64,000 nt of DNA, taken from assembly GCA_965222505.1 (NCBI GenBank), contig OZ244956.1, forward strand, positions 4,712,001 through 4,776,000. Reading direction: 5' to 3'. Position numbers and translations under genes: made by a program. The stretch comes from G965222505 sp965222505. GTDB lineage: Bacteria; Bacteroidota; Rhodothermia; Rhodothermales; DATKEJ01. Shown here piece after piece: positions 42,665-51,528 of the stretch; position 1 is the first letter of the stretch, and the number at the start of each line of letters is the position of its first letter. The notes under the pieces are model-generated. The model ran no database searches, was not told the origin of the DNA, and worked only from the letters and a program-made list of their open reading frames with translations.

Positions 42665-44125
42665 ATGAAAGCGACAGCCCATAGTAAAGAATTTGGCATC
42701 ATGTCGGCCTTTATTTCCCCGTCGAAGCGGAAGGTATACCGCCGCGTCAATGTGGAAAACTTGCTGATCCAGAACAAAGCGTCTCTCCAAAAGACCCAGG
42801 CCGTTCTTATTCAGGGGCTTAGGGCCAATCTGGAGATGCAAGCCCGGCAGACCCAGGTGCTCCAGAAAAATCATGAGTCTTCCGATTTTCGGATGCGGCA
42901 GGTCAAACGGGGCCTCAAGGTTTTAGGATCGACCATGGTCGAGAAGGTGGATGAAGTCAACGGCAAACTGGAAGAGATCCACCGGGATGTCAAAAAAGAC
43001 GTGGGAGAACTGGCTCGGGGCATCAACCAACAGGTGGTGATGATGGCTAAAAGCCACCGGGTGCTGGAGGATTTGCTCAGCACGGTGCAGAGCCCTCGGG
43101 CATCGGAGGCCATGGAATTGGCCCGGTTGGCCGCCCGCAATGTGCAGGAATCATCCTCGATGAACGAAATGCGGGCCAGAAGGCTGCTCACCGAAGGCAT
43201 CGACCTGCTCAAAAAATCACTCTCGATTTATCAGCACGACTATAAGGCCCACTTCGATTTTGCCTGGCTCAGTGGCTTTGTGTTGGGGGATAACGAAAAA
43301 GCCGAACAGCATTACGACCAGGCCGTGCTAAGATCGCTTAACCACGACGAATCCTTTGCCATCTACGCCCTTCGTCACCTCGCTGAAACCAGGCGGGAAC
43401 TCAAAAAATACAAGGGGGCCGTTGAAGCCGCCAAGGAAGCCTATCAAATGGACAGCGGAAAAAACCCGCAGATCCAGTTTGACTTGAGCCGGTATTTGGC
43501 ACTCGTGGGGGAAAACCAGCGTGCCTGTATCATCCTACGGAATTTACTTTCCAGTTACCCTTCATTTTTCCTGCAAGCCATCGCGGAGGTCGACTTTATA
43601 GGCAACAAGGAAATAGAAGCGTGTCTGGAGCAAATCTTCAATGCCAAGTTTGAGCATTGCATGGAAAGCATTCGCTCGGCTTGGGCGCAGTTGGTGCGAA
43701 AAAGTACGTACCTGAAAGGGCTCGAACATGATGTGCTTGGCCCCGTGCTGGAGCAAATGGAAGAGCTTCGTGCGCTGGCACTGGAAGAACTTGAGCCCAC
43801 GACCCAAAAAATTAAGGAATCCTTGTTGGCGAGTGCCAAGCAGGTGCATCAACTCTATAGCGGCATCGAGTCGAGCATTCGGGAAGAGGCCATGTACTTT
43901 GTCAGACAGTGCGAAAAGGCAGATTCCATGCTCACCCGTAAGGAAAAACGAAAGGTGCAGGATAAAATTCGCAGCTTGCAGGAAACCCATCTAAATGGAC
44001 TCCACACCCTGCGGCTGGACGATGTAGGCGGCTACCTGGCCGAATGTACCGAAGCCTATGAGAAGCAGGCTAAAGGCTTTCTGGAACGGCATAAGGTCGT
44101 ACGTTTCTTCAAGAAGAAACGATAG
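42665..44125 (+). CDS. Unknown protein with coiled-coil and TPR-like helices
   Basis: I do not recognise this 486-residue protein. It has no signal peptide or membrane helix. Residues about 25-150 form a charged coiled coil (VEKVDEVNGKLEEIHRDVKK). Residues about 160-300 look like TPR-type helix pairs (LLKKSLSIYQHDYKAHFDFA, GDNEKAEQHYDQAV). Residues about 310-486 are further long charged helices ending in a basic tail (VRFFKKKR). A later start at 42701 is possible; neither has a clear ribosome binding site. Its stop lies one base from that of the convergent GntR gene. A scaffold role is a guess. Confidence 0.65.
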   Translation: MKATAHSKEFGIMSAFISPSKRKVYRRVNVENLLIQNKASLQKTQAVLIQGLRANLEMQARQTQVLQKNHESSDFRMRQVKRGLKVLGSTMVEKVDEVNGKLEEIHRDVKKDVGELARGINQQVVMMAKSHRVLEDLLSTVQSPRASEAMELARLAARNVQESSSMNEMRARRLLTEGIDLLKKSLSIYQHDYKAHFDFAWLSGFVLGDNEKAEQHYDQAVLRSLNHDESFAIYALRHLAETRRELKKYKGAVEAAKEAYQMDSGKNPQIQFDLSRYLALVGENQRACIILRNLLSSYPSFFLQAIAEVDFIGNKEIEACLEQIFNAKFEHCMESIRSAWAQLVRKSTYLKGLEHDVLGPVLEQMEELRALALEELEPTTQKIKESLLASAKQVHQLYSGIESSIREEAMYFVRQCEKADSMLTRKEKRKVQDKIRSLQETHLNGLHTLRLDDVGGYLAECTEAYEKQAKGFLERHKVVRFFKKKR

Positions 44126-44126
44126 C

Positions 44127-45041
44127 CTATACGGCGATGGTGCGGCGCAACAAGTCAATAGAATCGGCGCTGACAATGGGGTGAAGCGCGGCACTTGGGA
44201 TGTCTTTGATGGAAGGCAACCGTCGTTTACTCTGGGGCGTGTAGACCAGCATGTCCACCTGCCGAAAAAGCTGGGTCAGTTCGCTGGAACGGGCATCAAC
44301 CGTTAGCGCCACCGTTTGCCCTGAAAAACCCGTCAGCCGCCGCAATTCGCGCATCAAAGGTTCAATCGCATCCGGCAGGCGCGTCACCAACCCGAGGGTT
44401 TGGTGGGGGAGCAACCGGGCCACATCCGTCAAACTCTCAGCCGCTGTATACACCACGACCCCAATCACGTCGGAAATCGGACTGGCCTGCATGGCCCTGT
44501 TGAGGTAGGCATAGGGGGTGATGATATACTCGGCATCCTGGTGTTTTTCCAGTCGACTCACTACCACGGGTTCAATGCCCTTCTGTAATACATCCCCAAT
44601 TTGCTTGGCACACGTCTCGGCTTGCTCCCGGTAGGCTCCGGCAAAGACGATTTTACTGGATTGGGCCAGGGGCTCCAGGAAGGTTAACTGCTCCTCGAAC
44701 AGAAACGTAATTTCTCGTTCTTCAAGGCCCAGACCAATCAGTTTTTGCAGGCTCTCCTGCAGGATGCCCGCGCCGCGCTCTTTCTGCTCAGCTTTTTGAA
44801 GGGGTACCCGTTCTGCCACCCGAAACCCACTCCCGACCCGGCTCACCAGCAGTCCTTCTTCTTCCAGTTGTTGATAGGCCTTGCGTACCGTGTGGAAAGA
44901 CAAATCCAACTGTTGGCCCAGCCCACGGGTAGACGGTAACCGGTCCCCCACACGGTATTTGCCGGAAGCAATCTGGAACCGGAGTTGGTCCAGCAACTGG
45001 TCATAAATGGGGCGGTTCGAAGACCGGTCAATGGTGATCAT
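44127..45041 (-). CDS. GntR-family transcriptional regulator
   Basis: The 304-residue protein has an N-terminal GntR winged helix: PIYDQLLDQLRFQIASGKYR, LPSTRGLGQQLDLSFHTVRKAY (about 35-56, the recognition helix region) and EEEGLLVSRVGSGF. The remaining 230 residues form an unfamiliar alpha/beta domain. It has none of the usual FadR (FCD), HutC (UTRA) or aminotransferase (MocR) hallmarks. It is followed by no obvious target operon on its strand. The ligand is unknown. Confidence 0.88.
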   Translation of the reverse strand: MITIDRSSNRPIYDQLLDQLRFQIASGKYRVGDRLPSTRGLGQQLDLSFHTVRKAYQQLEEEGLLVSRVGSGFRVAERVPLQKAEQKERGAGILQESLQKLIGLGLEEREITFLFEEQLTFLEPLAQSSKIVFAGAYREQAETCAKQIGDVLQKGIEPVVVSRLEKHQDAEYIITPYAYLNRAMQASPISDVIGVVVYTAAESLTDVARLLPHQTLGLVTRLPDAIEPLMRELRRLTGFSGQTVALTVDARSSELTQLFRQVDMLVYTPQSKRRLPSIKDIPSAALHPIVSADSIDLLRRTIAV

Positions 45042-45478
45042 GGACAGCGTGGCCGATTTACATCAGGGATGGCCTGGTAATATACAGACGTGTGACGTAG
45101 GAGTTGACTTAATAATGGGTCTTTGATTTTGCTGCATGGGGGCACAACTTCGAGACACGGCCTAGAAGTTCTCTCTTCTGCCTATCCTGTGTAGAAGAGT
45201 GGGGTGCGCAAAATAGGAAATTGAGCCTATATATCGGAGTTTGTACGACGGTGATGAAATCCGCATTGGGACTGTGGCGGTACTTCGGTTTTCCTGGCCG
45301 AACGCATACAAATTAGGAAGTTGAGCCTGTGGCGCATTGGTCAACATGGGGTTATTTAACAACTGTGCTCAACCAGGCCCAAACCCGATGACAACCCATT
45401 GAGGTAGCGCAGTGGAAAAGAAAACCCTTGAAGCCCAACTGGACGCCAAGGGTTAAATTTACGTCGCACTCCGCACGC
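45042..45478. other. 437-bp spacer without a convincing gene
   Basis: The spacer holds two 20-bp direct repeats exactly 100 bp apart (45211-45230 and 45311-45330, 17 of 20 identical, core TTGAGCCT). It also has an 8-bp inverted repeat AACCCTTG/CAAGGGTT (45423-45430, 45447-45454). Short open frames on the minus strand here (up to 66 codons) show no family features. Confidence 0.6.
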
Positions 45479-45994
45479 CTAAAGATCAATCTCTTTCCGT
45501 GAATACGACTTTTGCCCATTGGTTGGGCGTTCCAATTGTGAACGATTGGGGGTGACAAGGTCGATGGATTTGCGGATGTGTTCGGCAATCCAGCGGCGTT
45601 TTCGGGCCTCGCGTTCCAGGTCTTCGGCACTGGCATCCACCTGGTTGCAGATGGCGCGTACCGATTTGATGTCCATCGGCTGCAGTTTGCCACGGGCCAT
45701 GAGTTGCGCAAACCGGGTATACTTTTCCACCAACAGATCCATGATGTTGTCCGGGATCAGCTCGCGGGATTCCACGGGCGGGGCCGAATCGCTCAATGGA
45801 TAGGACGGGAGTGTGCCGGGTGTTGTGGTCGGCTTGGTAGCTTTGGTTGGTCTCGGGGCCTTGGTTGGTTTTTCGGCGTTGGCCGGTTGCCAGCCCATCG
45901 ACGCACGTAGCTCGTTGACGGTTTGATCCATGGAAATGGAGGTGGGGGGTGCGGCTTGGCCATTGCGCCTCGGGGCCTTCCGGTGCTTGCTCAT
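45479..45994 (-). CDS. Unknown basic protein with Pro/Lys/Thr-rich N-terminus
   Basis: I do not recognise this protein. The start at 45994 has a good ribosome binding site (AAAGGAGA, 8-10 bp upstream) and gives 171 residues: MSKHRKAPRRNG, a low-complexity repeat of KPTKAPRPTKATKPT type (about 42-58), then a helical C-terminal half (ELIPDNIMDLLVEKYTRFAQ and EDLEREARKRRWIAEHIRKS). The basic N-terminus suggests nucleic-acid or polyanion binding. It has no signal peptide and stands alone upstream of pruA's end. Confidence 0.6.
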   Translation of the reverse strand: MSKHRKAPRRNGQAAPPTSISMDQTVNELRASMGWQPANAEKPTKAPRPTKATKPTTTPGTLPSYPLSDSAPPVESRELIPDNIMDLLVEKYTRFAQLMARGKLQPMDIKSVRAICNQVDASAEDLEREARKRRWIAEHIRKSIDLVTPNRSQLERPTNGQKSYSRKEIDL

Positions 45995-46132
45995 AATCGT
46001 GTCTCCTTTTCGGGTATGCCTCACCACTCAACCCTGGGCGGTAGACGTACCGCGCTGGTCGAATTGTGCTTGCCTGATTACGTTTAGTGTGCTTGCCTGG
46101 ATGAAACAAACCGGGGCTTGCCTCGCCGGGTC

Positions 46133-47767
46133 CTATTCATCCGGTAGGAGGTAAGGATACGAAAAATGATGCGGCGGGTCAAAAGTTTCTTTGATCGAGC
46201 GCGGCGAAACCCAACGCAACAGGTTCAGCAACGAACCGGCTTTGTCGTTCGTACCCGAGGCCCGTCCGCCCCCAAACGGCTGTTGCCCGACCACGGCTCC
46301 GGTCGGTTTGTCATTGATGTAGAAGTTGCCTGCCGCCCCCACCAGTGCGTCCGAAGCCCGAATAACCGCAGCACGGTCTTGCGCAAAGATAGAGCCGGTC
46401 AAGGCATATGGTGAGGTTTCATCAACCAGCTTCAGGGTCTCCTCAAATTCGCCTTCGGGGTAGACGTACAGCGTGACCACCGGGCCGAAGATTTCTTCGC
46501 ACATCGTGATGTACTTGGGGTCCTGTACCTGTAAGACGGTCGGTTCAATGTAATACCCTTCTTCATCCGAGAAGCTACCCCCAAACAGCACATCCACATT
46601 GTCGTCCGTATGGGCGTTTTTGATGTACGCGGTAATCTTGTCGAAGGCCGGCCGGTCGATGACGGCATTGACGAAGTTGGTAAAGTCTTCGACGGTACCC
46701 ATCTTGACCTGGCTCAACTGGGATTCCAGTTCGGCCCGGACGGTGGGCCAGAGGTTGTCCGGCACATAAATCCTTGAAGCCGCCGAGCATTTCTGCCCCT
46801 GATACTCAAACCCGCCCCGTACAATGGCCGTTGCCAGCGCAATCGGATCGGCCGAGGCATGGGCCAGGATAAAGTCCTTCCCGCCGGTTTCGCCCACAAT
46901 GCGCGGGTACGCCCGGTAGGTGCTGATGTTGTTGCCGATGGTCCGCCACATAAACTGGAACGTGGAGGTCGATCCTGTAAAATGCAATCCGGCAAAGTGT
47001 GGCGAAGCAAAAGAGGGATTGCCGATGTCAGGTCCGCGTCCCGGAAGCAGGTTGATGACGCCCGGTGGCAGGCCGGCTTCTTCCAGCAATTCGAGGAACA
47101 GGTAGGCCGAGTAAACCGCCGAGGTCGCCGGTTTCCAGAGGACGGTATTGCCCAGCATGGCCGGTGCCGTGGGCAGGTTGCCCCCGATGGCCGTAAAGTT
47201 GAAGGGGGTAATGGCGAGCACGAAGCCGTCAAGCGGACGGTGTTCGGTGCGGTTCCAGATCCCGCGGGAAGAGGCCGGTTGTTGTGCATAGATCTGGGTC
47301 ATAAAATGCACATTGAACCGGAGGAAGTCGATCAACTCACAGGCCGAGTCGATTTCGGCCTGGTGGGCATTTTTACTTTGCCCCAGCATGGTTGCCCCGT
47401 TGAGCCGTGTACGCCAGGGACCGGCCAGCAAGTCGGCCGCTTTCAGGAAAATGGCGGCACGGTGGTTCCAGGGCATCTGCATCCAGTCTTTGCGGGCGGC
47501 CATGGCTGCATCAATGGCGCGCTGGGCCACCTCCTCTGAAGCCAAATGCACGGTGCCCAGTGTGTGGGCTGTTTCATGCGGTGGGTGGATGGGCTTGATG
47601 TTGCCTGTAGCGATGCGTTCTCCGTTGACCACCGGCATGATTTCGATGGTGGTCGATTTCATTTCGGCCAGGGCCTGTTGCTGTGCAGCCCGTTCAGGTG
47701 AGCCCGGAGCATATCCGAGGACGGGTTCATTGACCGGAGGAGGAACTTGGATCAGGGCGTTGTTCAT
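46133..47767 (-). CDS. pruA: L-glutamate gamma-semialdehyde (1-pyrroline-5-carboxylate) dehydrogenase
   Basis: From the ATG at 47767 (MNNALIQVPPPVNEPVLGYA) the enzyme has 544 residues, the family's usual length. The frame stays open further upstream, but that part overlaps gdhA. Motifs are FTGSTSTF (cofactor site, about 238), GETGGKDF with the catalytic Glu (about 266) and FEYQGQKCSAASRIYVP with the catalytic Cys (about 300). It oxidises glutamate semialdehyde to glutamate with NAD+, the last step of proline (or ornithine) breakdown. It lies 14 bp after gdhA, so the two are probably one operon. No proline dehydrogenase is in view. Confidence 0.95.
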   Translation of the reverse strand: MNNALIQVPPPVNEPVLGYAPGSPERAAQQQALAEMKSTTIEIMPVVNGERIATGNIKPIHPPHETAHTLGTVHLASEEVAQRAIDAAMAARKDWMQMPWNHRAAIFLKAADLLAGPWRTRLNGATMLGQSKNAHQAEIDSACELIDFLRFNVHFMTQIYAQQPASSRGIWNRTEHRPLDGFVLAITPFNFTAIGGNLPTAPAMLGNTVLWKPATSAVYSAYLFLELLEEAGLPPGVINLLPGRGPDIGNPSFASPHFAGLHFTGSTSTFQFMWRTIGNNISTYRAYPRIVGETGGKDFILAHASADPIALATAIVRGGFEYQGQKCSAASRIYVPDNLWPTVRAELESQLSQVKMGTVEDFTNFVNAVIDRPAFDKITAYIKNAHTDDNVDVLFGGSFSDEEGYYIEPTVLQVQDPKYITMCEEIFGPVVTLYVYPEGEFEETLKLVDETSPYALTGSIFAQDRAAVIRASDALVGAAGNFYINDKPTGAVVGQQPFGGGRASGTNDKAGSLLNLLRWVSPRSIKETFDPPHHFSYPYLLPDE

Positions 47768-47781
47768 GTAGGTGTGTTGAA

Positions 47782-49188
47782 TTACGGGAAAATACCCATG
47801 TTGATGTAAGAAATTGCAACCTTGTTGATGGCGTTGATAAAGCCGGCTGTACGCATATCGACGTTGTGTTTCTGCTTGAGGCCACGGATTTCCAGGTAGG
47901 CCGAGATCATCGTCTCTTCCAGACCGGACCTGACCAGATCGGCCTCGCCTGCCCCCATGGCTACTTTTTCGACCAGGTCTGTGTTGAAGGTCTGGCCCGT
48001 GGCATTCTGAACCAGTTTCAGGATCTCTGAATTTGAGCGCTGCTCGAACCGGCGGCTCAAGCGACCGAAGCGTACGTGGGACAGGTTTTTGAGCCATTCG
48101 AAGTACGAAACCGTCACCCCACCGGCGTTCAAGAACATATCCGGCAAGATCATCACGCCTCGGGCAATGAGGGTATCGCTGGCATCGGCGGTGACGGGGC
48201 CGTTGGCGGCCTCACCGATGATTTTAGCTTTGATCCGGTCTACGTTTTCTGGGGTAATCTGATTTTCCAAAGCGGCGGGAATCAGAATGTCACATTCCAG
48301 TTCCAGCGCATCGAGGGTGTTGGCGAGGTTGGTCGCGCCCGGGAAGTCGAGGATCGAACCAGTCTCCCTGCGATGGGTCATCACCGCTTCTATGTCCAGC
48401 CCCTTGGGGTTGTAGATGGCCCCCTCGTATTCGGCCAGGCCAATCAGGACGGCCCCGCCTTCTTGCATAAACTTGGCGGTATGGTATCCCACATTGCCGA
48501 GGCCCTGGATCACAACGGTTTTGCCGTCGAGGCCCGGTTTCAGGCTGAGGGGTTTCATGTCGTCGGTGATGCTACAGGCTTCGCGGATTCCATAAAAAAC
48601 GCCCAGGCCGGTCGCTTCAGTACGGCCGCGTATGCCCCCCTGTGCCAGGGGTTTGCCTGTTACACAACCTGTGGCATAGAGCGGATCGTTCGTGATGGTA
48701 CTGTAGGTGTCAACGATCCATGACATCTCGCGGGCACCCGTCCCGTAGTCAGGTGCGGGCACATCGACACCGGGGCCGATGAACTGCTTTTTGGTCAGCT
48801 CGAATGTGTAGCGGCGGGTAATGCGCTCGATTTCGCTTGGTGAAAACTTCCGGGTGTCAAGCCGAATACCGCCCTTGGCCCCGCCGAACGGGACATCGAC
48901 AATGGCGCACTTGTAGGTCATCAGGGCCGCCAGGGCCATGACTTCATTCTGGTTGACATTGTAGGCATACCGGATACCCCCCTTGGTCGGCATCCGATGG
49001 TGGCTGTGTTCGGCGCGCCAGGCACTCATGACCTTGACGCTGCCGTCGTCCCGCTTGAGCGGGAAGTTCATATGGTAGACGCAGTTGCAGTTTTTGATCT
49101 GGTTCAGCAATCCAGGCTCGTAGTCCAGATACTTGGCAGCTTTCGCAAAATTCTGATTGACTTGCTTAAAGAAATTGATATGGGCCAT
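47782..49188 (-). CDS. gdhA: Glutamate dehydrogenase
   Basis: The 468-residue enzyme shows Glu/Leu/Phe/Val dehydrogenase motifs: HHRMPTKGGIRYAYNVNQNE (substrate lysine, about residue 69), VPFGGAKGGIRLD with the catalytic lysine region (about 99-111), GTGAREMSWIVDTYS and the Rossmann motif VVIQGLGNVGYHTAKFM (about 223). It interconverts glutamate and 2-oxoglutarate plus ammonia. It is followed at 14 bp by pruA, making a route from glutamate semialdehyde into the TCA cycle. Coenzyme preference is not clear by eye. Confidence 0.95.
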   Translation of the reverse strand: MAHINFFKQVNQNFAKAAKYLDYEPGLLNQIKNCNCVYHMNFPLKRDDGSVKVMSAWRAEHSHHRMPTKGGIRYAYNVNQNEVMALAALMTYKCAIVDVPFGGAKGGIRLDTRKFSPSEIERITRRYTFELTKKQFIGPGVDVPAPDYGTGAREMSWIVDTYSTITNDPLYATGCVTGKPLAQGGIRGRTEATGLGVFYGIREACSITDDMKPLSLKPGLDGKTVVIQGLGNVGYHTAKFMQEGGAVLIGLAEYEGAIYNPKGLDIEAVMTHRRETGSILDFPGATNLANTLDALELECDILIPAALENQITPENVDRIKAKIIGEAANGPVTADASDTLIARGVMILPDMFLNAGGVTVSYFEWLKNLSHVRFGRLSRRFEQRSNSEILKLVQNATGQTFNTDLVEKVAMGAGEADLVRSGLEETMISAYLEIRGLKQKHNVDMRTAGFINAINKVAISYINMGIFP

Positions 49189-49573
49189 GGCTGAACCACT
49201 TCGGTTGAATGAAGAAGGGTCACGTATATGCGCGACGTAGGCAAAGGATGGCTGGAAAAGTATTACGTTCCAGCCCTATATTCAAGTGGCCCCCAAAGAA
49301 TACTGGAAGCGCTTTGCGGGAATTGAAAAAAATGGCCGGTGCAAAAAAACTGGATCAGGGAACGTGAATTCGACTCCTCGGTTACATGCGTACTTTGGAG
49401 GTCGCTACGCTTCATGCTATCTTACAGAAACGGATACGGGCATCGTATCCCGCCCTGCCCTTGCTGTTATCTCAGACCAAATCTGCGTTTGCAACTACGA
49501 TACACGTTATTTTTGTACCCTGTTTTGATGACTTAACGGAGCCGCCTGCGGCTCGATTATTAACCAACGAAGC
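49189..49573. other. 385-bp divergent spacer between gdhA and the PorV-like gene
   Basis: No convincing gene is present; three short overlapping plus-strand frames (63-80 codons) show no family features. The region holds hairpins GGCTGGAA/TTCCAGCC (49250-49275), GGATACG/CGTATCC (49432-49450) and GAGCCG/CGGCTC (about 49539-49554). As a divergent intergenic region it should contain both genes' promoters. Confidence 0.6.
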
Positions 49574-50707
49574 GTGATCGTGAACGTGCCTATCGTATCT
49601 CGTACCCTTTCTGTATGGGGGAGTCTGTTTCTTCTGGTCCTTGCCGGTTCCTTTACCTCCGTCCAGGCCCAATCCGATTTTGCCAAATACGGCGCTGCGT
49701 TTCTCGAAGGCGGCGTCGGCGCACGGGCGCTCGGCATGGGGGGAACCCACATTGCCCTGGTCAATGATGTCACCGCCGGATACTGGAACGTAGCGGGGCT
49801 CTCCGGTTTGCAATATCCCCAGGCTGCGTTTATGCATGATGAACGCTTTGCCGGGATTGTTGCGTTTGACTACGGCAGCATCGCCTTTCCGATTAACAAC
49901 CGCTCTACATTCGGGATCTCGTTCTTCCGGAGTGGTGTGGATGACATTCCCAACACCTGGAATGCATGGGACCCCATCCGGGATCAACCCCTGCCGAATC
50001 CAGAAAACTACGTGACCCGGTTCTCGGCCACGGATTATGCCTTCTTCATCAATTACGCCCGGGCGTTTTCGTCTGATTTCACCCTGGGGGTAACGGGCAA
50101 GATCATTCGCCGGTCCATCGGTAAATTCTCTCGGGCCTGGGGCTATAGCTTCGATCTGGGTGCGCAGTACCGCGTTGGGCGCTTCTTGTTGGGGGCCAAC
50201 ATTCAGGACGTCTCGACCATGCTCATTAGCTGGAGCGTTAACCAGGAGCGGCTGCGGCCCATCGAAGATATCTTTGGAGATACCCTGCCCGAAGGGGGGT
50301 CAGAGTTGGTCTTGCCGGTGGCACGCCTGGGTACGGGCTACATTGTACCCCTGGGCAGCGACGGCACCACCAACATGGTGCTCGGGTTCGACATGGACCT
50401 GCGCTTCGACGGCCTCGAAACCTATTCCCTCAACGGCGGCGGCATGTCTTTCCATCCCCGCATCGGGAGCGAGTTTAACTTCAAAAACGTCCTCGCCCTA
50501 CGGGCCGGGCTCGGCAACGTACAACGCTCAGACGACCTCGGACTTCAAGTTACCCCTTCCATCGGAGCTGGGGTGAAGTTCAAACAAATCGCACTGGATT
50601 ATGGATTTGGCGATTTTTCTGGGACAACGTCTGAATTGGGCATGTCCCACCGGATCTCTCTGATGCTGACGCTGGAGCAACCCCGGATGCAACGGGTGGT
50701 TGAGTAA
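49574..50707 (+). CDS. PorV/PorQ-family outer-membrane protein
   Basis: The 377-residue protein starts at GTG 49574. It has a signal peptide ending VQAQ (about residue 33), then KYGAAFLEGGVGARALGMGG, the conserved N-terminus of PorV/PorQ (UPF0164) barrels. Alternating strands and repeated aromatic residues fit an outer-membrane beta barrel, with ALRAGLGNVQ near the end. PorV carries T9SS cargo at the cell surface and PorQ binds PorZ; which one this is cannot be decided. It fits with the two T9SS-tailed proteins encoded 2-10 kb downstream. Confidence 0.87.
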   Translation: MIVNVPIVSRTLSVWGSLFLLVLAGSFTSVQAQSDFAKYGAAFLEGGVGARALGMGGTHIALVNDVTAGYWNVAGLSGLQYPQAAFMHDERFAGIVAFDYGSIAFPINNRSTFGISFFRSGVDDIPNTWNAWDPIRDQPLPNPENYVTRFSATDYAFFINYARAFSSDFTLGVTGKIIRRSIGKFSRAWGYSFDLGAQYRVGRFLLGANIQDVSTMLISWSVNQERLRPIEDIFGDTLPEGGSELVLPVARLGTGYIVPLGSDGTTNMVLGFDMDLRFDGLETYSLNGGGMSFHPRIGSEFNFKNVLALRAGLGNVQRSDDLGLQVTPSIGAGVKFKQIALDYGFGDFSGTTSELGMSHRISLMLTLEQPRMQRVVE

Positions 50708-50772
50708 GTGTGTGTTGTACGCTCCCTGCGGTCTGGCCTCAACGCCTATCATCACCATCAATTAATACCTAT

Positions 50773-51387
50773 ATGTCTACTTTTTCGCTGCCTGATCTTC
50801 CCTATGCACACGATGCATTAGAACCGCATATTGACACCCGGACGATGCAAATCCACCACGGAAAGCATCATCAGGGGTATACCAATAAACTCAATGCCGC
50901 CCTCGAAGGCCACGCCGACCTCCAGGGCAAATCCATCAAAGCCATCCTGCGCAGCATCGACGATGTACCGGCATCGATTCGTGGAGCCGTACGCAACAAT
51001 GGCGGCGGATTTGTCAACCACAGCCTGTTCTGGTCCGTCATGTCCCCGGATGGCGGCGGCGAACCCACGGGCGAACTGGCCGATGCCATCCATGCCGAGT
51101 TCGGTTCCTTTGATGGATTCAAAGCCGCATTCAGCAGTGCCGCCGGCACTCGCTTCGGAAGTGGCTGGGCCTGGTTGGTGGTTGATCCCCATGGCAAACT
51201 TGAGGTCTACTCCACGGCAAACCAGGACAGCCCCTACATGCAAGGCCATACTCCGATCCTCGGCCTCGATGTGTGGGAGCATGCGTATTACCTGAACTAC
51301 CAGAACCGCCGCCCGGATTACGTGGCCGCCTTCTTCAACGTGATCAACTGGGGCCAGGTGGCTGCAAATTATGCGGGCGCACTGTAG
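50773..51387 (+). CDS. sodA: Superoxide dismutase (Fe/Mn family, Mn-like)
   Basis: From the ATG at 50773 the enzyme has 204 residues. Metal ligands are in MQIHHGKHHQGY (His about 27), GGGFVNHSLFW (His about 81) and LDVWEHAYYLNYQNRRPDY (Asp and His, about 166-170). The RFGSGWAWLVV and NQDSPYM segments look more Mn- than Fe-type, though cambialistic use is possible. It is cytoplasmic and dismutates superoxide. A strong terminator follows 46 bp after the stop. Confidence 0.94.
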   Translation: MSTFSLPDLPYAHDALEPHIDTRTMQIHHGKHHQGYTNKLNAALEGHADLQGKSIKAILRSIDDVPASIRGAVRNNGGGFVNHSLFWSVMSPDGGGEPTGELADAIHAEFGSFDGFKAAFSSAAGTRFGSGWAWLVVDPHGKLEVYSTANQDSPYMQGHTPILGLDVWEHAYYLNYQNRRPDYVAAFFNVINWGQVAANYAGAL

Positions 51388-51432
51388 GGACCGGTGATAA
51401 AAAACCGATCCACAACCGGGCAATCAAAATGG

Positions 51433-51466
51433 GGTGGCAAGGCTTGGCCTTGCCACCTATTTTTTT
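51433..51466 (+). terminator. Terminator after the SOD gene
   Basis: A perfect 11-bp stem, GGTGGCAAGGC (51433-51443) with GCCTTGCCACC (51447-51457), has loop TTG and is followed by TATTTTTTT. Confidence 0.92.
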
Positions 51467-51528
51467 GGTTACATAATCGCCCCGTTAGGGGTCTGTATGT
51501 TAACGTCGACTATATTCAAATCATCCAT

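Noticed and set aside
45162..45362. 66-codon minus-strand frame near the GntR gene
   Set aside because: No family features, and it spans the direct repeats; more likely regulatory spacer.
47768..48097. Extension of the pruA frame upstream of 47767
   Set aside because: It overlaps gdhA, has no PruA similarity, and the ATG at 47767 gives the normal family length and N-terminus.
49286..49577. Three overlapping short plus-strand frames between gdhA and the PorV-like gene
   Set aside because: All under 81 codons, mutually overlapping, no domain or ribosome binding site.
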